DNA from: Nelumbo lutea
Lineage: Eukaryota; Streptophyta; Magnoliopsida; Proteales; Nelumbonaceae
NCBI GenBank assembly: GCA_022828595.1
Contig: JAKGHH010000006.1
Coordinates: 17,170,499-17,234,498 of the forward strand
DNA length: 64,000 nt
Reading direction: 5' to 3'
Both the position numbers and the translations under genes were made by a program. Below are positions 57,058 through 64,000 of the stretch, piece by piece (the stretch's first letter is position 1; every line of letters starts with the position of its first letter). The notes under the pieces were generated by a model that worked only from the letters and a program-made list of their open reading frames with translations, was not told the origin of the DNA and ran no database searches.

Positions 57058-58964
57058 TGAAGGGATGAGAGATCCATCCTATGGATGCCCAAATCTTGTG
57101 AAGTAAGGTGGGCAAATTTAAAAAATTTCTCTCCCCTCAACTGGGAATCGCATTCCATATTTTAGAAAAATCATATTTTTCAAGGATCAATCTTGAACCA
57201 TGAATTGAACCAGATCTGAACAAAAGCAGTAGGAGAGAATTATACCTGATACGGAGAAATAATATCTCCCAACAAAGGTGTTCACGCCCGAGGAAGGATC
57301 CAAAGACTGCTCCCACTGAAAATGGCACAGTGTAGGATGGAGCAGAATCAGCAATGTTCTCTCCAAGAACCTAATCCTTCGCAAGAAATAGTAAGATGAC
57401 ATGTTAGCACAGCTTCCTATCAGTCCCTTTACAAGGAACTGATGTCAAGATCGAATCTTGATTTCTCCCACTGAACTGAAGGTCGAACTAGCAGGTGAGG
57501 CAGCAACAGGAAGGAGGCGGCAAGAAAGAATTTGGTAGGGTCCTTCTGTGATTTTAGCTCTGAAGAAGATGTGAATATGTGTCTCCTAAAGGCTGTCGCC
57601 CCCTCCTTCTTTTATAACCTTAAAGGGATCAGCTCCTAATCCCATTAGGAGTTACTGATCCAAATCATATTTGGATCAGAATTCCCTTTAAGTGATAAGG
57701 GTAAACCCTTATCTTATCTGCAGATTAGATTAGCCTTTTCCTAATCTCATTAGGAGGTTTCCAGATTCAGATCTGGACTCTCTGAGTGGATAGGGTTAAG
57801 ACCTTATCCTATCTGATAATCCAATCCCAGAATTTGCCCCTTATTTAACTAATCAAATCAGTCCAGTTCGAAATGGGCTTTAGACCTATTGAGGTTATGT
57901 GCTCACTTAGCCTTCCTAACTGCTGCCCAGTTGGGCTTCCTTGTATGGCGTGGGACCCAAACATTGATCTACACATCAGCCATATGGGTTCAGCCTAGCC
58001 TCTATCACAAGGCCTGGCCGAATACACTATTATGGACAGTGCACCCCCTGAAACCCATCACATGGGCTCTATGGGCATAACATTTACCTTAAGTGGTCCC
58101 TAGGCCAAGCCACCTTGTAACACCCAGGGACTGTGTGCAAATGCAAGATTAGCCTATCATGTATTATTCTCAATGGTCTTACACTTAACCTCTCAGCCCA
58201 TAATGATCAAACACTGCCCGACAAGAGAGGACCTCTCCCTCAGCTGCAAGGAACAGTGTTGCACTCTCTTCTTATATGGATCCCGGGAATTAAAACCTTT
58301 TGCAAACATTTTAGAAACCGTAATATATATAAAATATATTTTGCAAAACAAATCACAATGATTGAAATCAACTGTCGGCAGTCTTGGTTTCCATCAGAAA
58401 AAGTGCATCTCCGATCATTACCTTTGTCCGACAAAGGGGCTGGTCCTGTCACTATGATCACCCACTCAGATGAATTCTCAGATTGTCCCAACATACCCAG
58501 GTTTTGACCCCCGCTAAGGATCTCACTGATTGGTATATCAAAGATAGCCCAATCCGACACCTAGTGTAGTATCATAATCGAGTCTAGGGGTCGGGTGTAA
58601 CTTTCCAGTTTCTCCCATTAATCTCCAAGGTCCAAGGCAATATTGGAAATCTGGTCCAGTTCAAAGATTCAATTAATCCTACACTGCATGTGCCATGGGT
58701 CTCACCCTGGCGGCTGAGACAGGCCACCCCAACCGACTTGGTGGCACATCAGTGTCAGCTTTATCAGGATAGGTCTCCCCAGACCGACCCACTGGCTGTG
58801 AACATTCTAAACTAACACGAGTCTCCTTAAGTGTCTAGTTTAAGGGTATTACACAGAAACACACCACAGGAAAATGAATTAAATATGTACTTTATTCATT
58901 TACAATAAACTCATAGTGTACATCATTCTGAGTGAAGCTAAGGGCATACAAAAACTGTCTAACA
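57058..58964 (-). repeat. 5' LTR of copia element 2 (1907 bp)
   Basis: Starts TGAAGGGATGAG next to the primer-binding site and ends TGTCTAACA. Colinear with 49493-51418, with a few small indels. Confidence 0.93.
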
Positions 58965-58969
58965 AAAAT

Positions 58970-59845
58970 TACTTAAGTAATGGGCCCAATTTGTTCTAAG
59001 GACTAGTGTAACTAGTCACCTGACTAGTTCAAGTAGTTATGCGCATGACTAGGCTATATGGGTTGAATTAGACATGGGTTTCAATTTTTTTTTATTGCTA
59101 ATGATATTAAGAGTGTTTCCAAATTAAACAACTTCTAATTAAAGTGAGAAATAAGATTTAGAAACTCCTAATGGATTATAACTTTCCAACTCTCCACAAA
59201 ATAGAGTAGAATAGAATTTTGAGAGAGATTATCATCCATTCTCATAGCACAAAACCCTAGTTTGACCAAGCCTTAAAGGAGAGCCTTTTCTCTCTTGTTT
59301 CTTTATGTTTTTCAGCTTGGGACTTAATTTGGACTTGAATTTTGGGTATGATCTACCAATTTGAGAGTTTCAACTTGTGGTATCCATGTCAGCTACAAAT
59401 CCAACTCAATTTGAAAATCAAATTAGGTTATCTAACCCTAGATTGATCCTAAGGAAATTAGTTTATCAAATGAGAATTTCAATTCTCCAATTCTTGTGTT
59501 GATAAATTATACAAGGATAATTTGTGGGAAAGGCCTAGGGCAAACAATTCCGTCGTTTTTTTCATACCGAAGACGAAAAGGCCTAGTTCGACCTACACTA
59601 TGTTATATATTTGCAATTATTTTATTTTTAAGCCATAATTATATGCTTTATGCATACACATGTAACATGTTATACATAATATTCAATATTTGTATAAATT
59701 ATAACACATGATGTATTTAAAGCCATAGGCCCAAAGCCCAACTATGATCTCGGCTTATATTTTAGGTCTAGAGTGTGGGTCAAACATGGGGCTACAACCT
59801 TTATCGTAGGTGCTACATACCATAAACAAATTATTCAAAAAAGGG
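58970..59845 (+). other. Probable continuation of the old interrupted LTR, then unassigned DNA
   Basis: From about 59140 to 59320 the order 'aaactcctaatgg', 'aaccctagtttgaccaagcc' and 'ccttttctctcttgtttc' is compatible with the downstream half of the old LTR that begins at 48569. The correspondence is weak. Nothing else was recognised. The 71-codon frame at 59496-59711 is not claimed. Confidence 0.35.
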
Positions 59846-60010
59846 TAAATTACAAAGACCCCCTTATACTATGGGATCATTGAAAAATTCCCCCTAAACT
59901 TTTATTTGCAACAAAGACCCATTGAACTTTCACTTTGTGACAAATACCCCCTGACTGTTAAGTCAAATTATGAAATACGTTAAATTATCAAAATGCCCAC
60001 CTAAAGTTTC
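59846..60010. repeat. Dispersed repeat, related to 6959-7150
   Basis: Starts GGGTAAATTACAAAG, then 'ccttatactatgggatca' and 'ttgaactttcactttgtgac', in the same order and orientation as at 6959. The class is unknown. Confidence 0.6.
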
Positions 60011-60099
60011 CTCATTTTCTTTTCCTCACCTTTTCTCTTAAACCCTAACTAACCAAAAATACTTCCATTTTCTCCAAACAAAACTAGCTAAAATAACAA

Positions 60100-60368
60100 G
60101 AATATTTCAATGGAATATAAAGGTATGCGCACTAAAGCCATTAGACTCTCTCACGTATTTTTGCAGAAACCCTTATTTTGACTTAAGCATCGGAGTGTTC
60201 TCCTAGTTAAAAACTACCCAGACACTAATCTTTCTTTCTTTACATCTCTTTTCAGCTCAGACTTATAGTTTCTAGCTCGGTAGCATAGCTCAACACTCCC
60301 AAATCAGATCCTAGTTCGAGCCCAGTTATCAAACACGAGGGAGTGAGCAGATTGTGCATCACCAGTAG
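60100..60368 (+). repeat. Possible LTR fragment (R/U5) of a gypsy element
   Basis: Contains 'gactctctcacgtatt' and GACTTAAGCATCGGAG, similar to ACTTGAGCTTCGGAGC in the solo LTR at 15436. This suggests the R/U5 part of a gypsy LTR in plus orientation. No ends were found. Confidence 0.35.
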
Positions 60369-60626
60369 GGATTGCAGGCGTATGCATCCACCTTATATGC
60401 AACATTTTCCTTAACCAGTTAGGAGGTAACATGAATTAGAATTTGGGAGTTGCACACAAGTATTTGATTTTCAACTTAGAAAACGTCTAGTTAACTTCAA
60501 ATTATATTGGATTCCTTTTAGATTAATGTCTCATAGTCTGTGTAAGGAGATATAAGGCCCTATTTGCTTTTTGTTAAGTTACTTATCTGGATAAGTGCAT
60601 TTACCCATGTTTCTTTATTTTCCAAG
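60369..60626 (-). repeat. Inverted copy of the SAUR copy 2 distal 3' flank, with MITE end
   Basis: The reverse complement aligns with about 39352-39600: the MITE right arm, 'tctccttacacag', 'aatttgaagctaactagatgtttt', 'caactcccaaattctaattcatg', 'ggtggacgcata'. It stops at 'gtagggattgcagg' on one side and at the Tat LTR (60627) on the other. No SAUR gene accompanies it. Confidence 0.75.
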
Positions 60627-61250
60627 TGATGTGCGATCTAGTCACTCCCTGTTGGAAGGCAGTTCAGATGTCAGTCTGCTACATGGCCGGGTTGAACTAC
60701 AAGAATGCAAGATCAGAGATCTTGGGGTACTTTACCCGGTGTGGGCACTTCGATGCTAAAGTTAGCAAAGAGCTTTTGTAGAGAGTTGATTGCTTTGAAT
60801 TCTAGTGAGAGAGCTAAGTTGCATGTACCTTGTGTGGCTGGAGGTGATGCCTTATATAGGCGAGCTACCATGGGCCTCACAAAACGTGTTTGAGATCACT
60901 GGCCCACATAACTCAGGGTCTGTTTCACACCCAAAGATGGACTTTGTGTAAGCTAATAAGCCAATTTTGGGTCCCTCCAATCCGGGCAGGATAAGGATAA
61001 GGTCCATTGTTGTGTGGCTTGATCCCAAAGATGTTGGAGGCAGTTGGCTAGCTTCTAGAAGAAGGCTATGTGGTACCTTGGTAGGTCGGTGCATGCGAGC
61101 TCCTCGGGACTCCAGTCTTAGTTGACTGACCCAAGGTGCCCGAGGTGACTTAGGCTACTGATGTGTCACAAGGGAGTCAACGTATCATTTGATCGATGGG
61201 TTGCCCCATGTGTCATCATATTACAGGTCGGGCCAAATTATCCCTCATCA
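60627..61250 (-). repeat. 3' LTR of Tat copy 3
   Basis: The ends are TGATG (60627) and CATCA (61246-61250); the minus strand starts TGATGAGGGATAATTTGGCC. The polypurine tract (TTTGGGAGTGGGGAAAAT on the minus strand) follows at 61251-61268. The minus TATA box CTATATAAGG is at about 60851-60860. It interrupts the MITE fragment at 60571-60626. Confidence 0.65.
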
Positions 61251-61712
61251 ATTTTCCCCACTCCCAAACTTGAGGCAACTGACTCGGGGCGGGAGTTTTC
61301 GACGAAATTAACAAATTTGGCCTGGTCTCTGGTTTAACCAAGGTCTAATCGACAGGTCAGACTTGAACGATCTGACTGGCTCGACCTAAAGGGGTGAGAC
61401 CGTTTCTCAAGTACGTACGGACATCACACGAATTTGGCCTCAGAATGCAAACAGTCGCACCCCTGAGAGTTGTCGGATCTTGCTTGATCAAGGCCATCCG
61501 TGGTTGGTTATGGTGTCTATAAATAGGACCCTTAGGGGGACAATTTTTCTTCATCCCATTTTGAGCTCTCATGCATTTGAAGGTTGCGGAGTGTGTGTCA
61601 TCAGTGTCATCAAGTTAGTCAGCGAGGTCAGTTTTTTCTCCTCTTTGGTGAGTCATCTTCCTTTGCTCGTTTCTTTCCATTTAATTTTCAATGTCTGGTA
61701 GTGAGCATAGTA
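61251..61712 (+). pseudogene. Promoter and first codons of the Tat copy 3 antisense ORF
   Basis: A plus-strand TATA (CTATAAATAGG, about 61517-61527) precedes an ATG at 61691 opening MSGSEHSRAY. The frame breaks off within about 20 bases, where copia element 3 sequence begins. Same layout as Tat copies 0, 1 and 2. Confidence 0.5.
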
Positions 61713-64000
61713 GGGCATACTCAAGTTGTGTAATTGCTCTACTAGAATTTTTTATTAGCTTTATACAAGAGACATATGGTGTGCTATATTCTTTAAATCC
61801 TAAATGCTTAAGTTTCTCAAGTATTCTCTCAATATAATGTGATTGGCTTAATGTATAACCCCTACTATGCTTTTTAACTTTTATTCCAAGATGGTATCTA
61901 CTTCTCCTAAATCTTTCGTCTTGAAAATAAATGATAAGTAGTTTTTATTTTCATTTATGCCAACCATATTAATACCCACAATAAGCATGTCATCAACATA
62001 AAGACATACAATCAAACCATAATTTTCAGTAAACTTTGAGTAAATGCATTTATTAGGACTATTGTGTTTAAAACCAAAAGCTAGAATACAAGAATCAAAT
62101 TTCTCATGTCATTGTTTGGGTGCTTATTTTAAACCATACAATGATTTAACCAATTTACAGACTTTCTTCTCATTTTCAGGAAAATAATTCCCTTTAATTG
62201 TTCCATATAGACTTCTTCATTTAAATCAACATTCAAGAAAGTAGTTTTAACATATATTTGATGAACAGATAAGTGATAATGGATGCTAATGCTATAAGTG
62301 TTCTAATAGAAGTTGTTATGGCCACTAGCAGATAGGTGCCAAAGTAGTTAATCCCTTCTTTTTTACTAAATCCTTTGGCTACTAATTTAGCCTTAAAAGT
62401 TTGTATAGATCCATCAGTATTGTATTTTCTTCTAAACACTCATTTATATTTGATTGGTTTTGATCGTGGAGGCAAGTCCGCTAGTACCCATGTGTTATTT
62501 GACATTATTGAATCCATTTAACCATTTATCGGTTCCTTCCAAAATGTAACATTTCTAGAGGTTACGACCACATTGTAGGTCTTGGAATCATTTTCAATGT
62601 TTTAGTACAATGGGTATCTTATTTAAAATCTTTTATTTATTAGCTTCAACCAAGAATATAGTTGATTAAATAGAGATAAAATAAGAACCTAAATGTTTCT
62701 CTGTTCTTTGTCTTTGACTTCTTCTAGGTTCTACTATATATGTTATATTTGCGTCATTTCTTCTTTTAGTCTCATTGTTACCAATAGGTATTGCGATTTG
62801 AGTTTCTCTTCCTAGTTCTTTGTCATTTTCTATGGATTTAGACCATAGTTTATTTTCAAAGAATTCAACATCTCTAATTTCAATTATTTTATTGGACTTT
62901 AAATCTACCTATAGGCCTTGCTATGTTCTGCATATCTAACAAGCATATTTCTTTTTTTCTTTGAGTACTAACTTGGATCTTTTAGGGTTTAAAACTTTCT
63001 ATTATGCTAAGCACCTCCACACTTTTAGGTATGCTAAGTTAGGCTTTCTTCATGTCCATAATTTATATGGACAATTATTATTAACTCTAGAAACAATTCT
63101 GTTATGTAAATGGTAGGCTATTAGGAGTACTTCCCCCCATAGGTTTAAGGGTGCATTATCTTTCATCAGCATATAGTTTATCATTTTTGTAAGTGTTTTG
63201 TTTTTCCTTTCAGCCAGGCCATTCTATTGAGGGTATAGGGAGCAGAGTTTTGATGTACCAAATTCTCCACAGAAAGAATTAAACTCATTCTTAAAGTACT
63301 CAGCACCCCCTATCACTTCTAAGGATTTTAATTTTCTTTTCCAATTGATTTCCAACTTCAGTTTTGTATAGTTTAAACATGTTAAAGGCTTCATCCTTAG
63401 TTCTCATAAGGTAGACATAGGTGTATTTTGAAAGATCATCAATAAAGATTATGAAATATCTCTTACTTCATCTAGTTAATGCACCATTGAGTCCATATAT
63501 GTCAAAATGAGTTAGTTCTAGAAGTTAATAATTTCTCTCAACACTTAGGAAAGGTTTCTTGGCCATTTTAGATTTTACACATATCTCACATTTTTTATTT
63601 AATTCATTGCTATAAGCAATTAAACCAAGTTTATTCATACTTTTAATGGATTTAAAATTCAAGTGTGCTAATTTATCATGCCATAAAGAAAAAGAATCAA
63701 CAATATACCATTACAACCATATCTCTTTCCAACAAATATCTCATTCTTGGACAAGATTAGTTTGTCAGGTCCAAAAATAACTTTGAATCCCCTCTTATAG
63801 ACAAGATTTACTAAGACCAAGTTCTTTCTAATGTCAAGAACATAGAGAACATTCAGGAGATTTGGTGTCTTTCCGAAGGTGAAGTTCAATTCCACGTTGC
63901 CCTTTCTAATAACTTTGGCACATGTTTAGTTTCTCATCCCTCCTAGCTATCAGTCACTTCTTCGTATGTATTGAACAAAGACTTGTCCTTGCAAACATAG
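61713..64000 (-). pseudogene. Ty1/copia element 3, partial (RT, integrase, pre-integrase)
   Basis: The left edge is truncated inside RT (a NSSRAITQLEY-like segment at about 61715-61755), so RNase H and the 3' LTR are missing. The RT catalytic YVDD is intact at 61989-62000 (LYVDDMLI). The RT N-terminal part is at 62233-62439 (DGSIQTFKAKLVAKGFSKKE). The integrase core lies at about 63000-63600 with many stops. The pre-integrase region at 63668-63895 (NLLNVLYVLDIRKNLVLVNL) leads out of the window. It is not the same element as copia 1 or 2, judging by its sequence. Gag and the 5' LTR would lie beyond 64000. Confidence 0.85.

Larger units (their letters stand above)
49493..58964 (-). mobile_element. 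Ty1/copia element 2 with 1.9-kb LTRs
   Basis: 9.47-kb minus-strand element. The LTR ends are TGAAGGGATGAGAG and CTGTCTAACA on the plus strand. It is flanked by AGAAT (49488-49492) and AAAAT (58965-58969), a duplication with one mismatch. The primer-binding site TGGTATCAGAGCTAGAT (initiator tRNA-Met) lies at 57040-57056. In the 178 bases from 50641 versus 58186 I count two differences, so the insertion is fairly young. Gag, integrase, RT and RNase H are all present, with frameshifts. Long LTRs suggest the Angela/BARE-type group, but that is inference. Confidence 0.93.

Overview
This is nuclear DNA from a flowering plant. It is AT-rich, has no operons or bacterial-style gene packing, and is dominated by plant LTR retrotransposons (Ty3/gypsy Athila and Tat lineages, Ty1/copia), Tourist-like MITEs and Helitron-like elements. 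Two SAUR (small auxin-up RNA) genes and a broken copy of the nuclear gene for chloroplast elongation factor Tu confirm a plant. I cannot name the species from sequence alone. I found no tRNA, rRNA or CRISPR array, and no intact host gene except the SAURs.

Layout. 1-1.1 kb: unassigned. 1.1-1.65 kb: chloroplast EF-Tu pseudogene. 1.7-2.83 kb: Tat LTR plus the promoter and first codons of its antisense ORF. 2.84-4.6 kb: AT-rich, nothing recognised. 4.6-6.6 kb: minus-strand Helitron-like element carrying a 215-bp Tourist-like MITE. 6.6-7.3 kb: unassigned plus a dispersed repeat. 7.3-10.69 kb: Tat remnant (LTR, antisense ORF, gag fragment). 10.69-10.90 kb: displaced 3' flank of the first SAUR gene. 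10.902-18.198 kb: Athila-type element with a TCTAT target duplication, a Tat-like solo LTR inside it (CCGCC duplication) and no RT or integrase. 18.2-18.7 kb: SAUR copy 1, start codon lost. 18.7-22.1 kb: upstream flank and Helitron-like AT-rich DNA. 22.35-22.68 kb: MITE. 23.643-38.726 kb: one Ty1/copia element (AGTTT duplication), swollen by an Athila-like solo LTR (27.3-28.4 kb) and a large Tat element (29.56-38.36 kb) inserted in its 5' LTR. 39.09-39.41 kb: MITE. 39.65-43.1 kb: SAUR copy 2 (intact) and flanks, the duplicate of the first SAUR block. 43-48.5 kb: AT-rich DNA, Helitron-like ends, a MITE, otherwise unassigned. 48.57-59.5 kb: an old LTR split by a 9.47-kb copia element with 1.9-kb LTRs. 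59.8-61.7 kb: dispersed repeat, LTR fragment, inverted piece of the SAUR 3' flank, and a fourth Tat LTR. 61.7-64 kb: third copia element, running out of the window.

How it fits together. The host content is a duplicated SAUR locus. Copy 2 keeps a full 111-codon frame and a TATA box. Copy 1 keeps an equally long open frame, but its ATG is ATT, and an Athila element landed 9 bp after its stop triplet, moving the native 3' flank 7.3 kb away. The rest is layered retrotransposition whose order can be read from nesting and target duplications. I did not find a convincing undescribed system. The most notable points are the natural knock-out comparison between the SAUR copies, the 318-bp tandem duplication present in only one Athila LTR, the four co-oriented Tat copies that each keep a divergent promoter and start an antisense ORF, and tandem Helitron-like ends inside the SAUR duplication.
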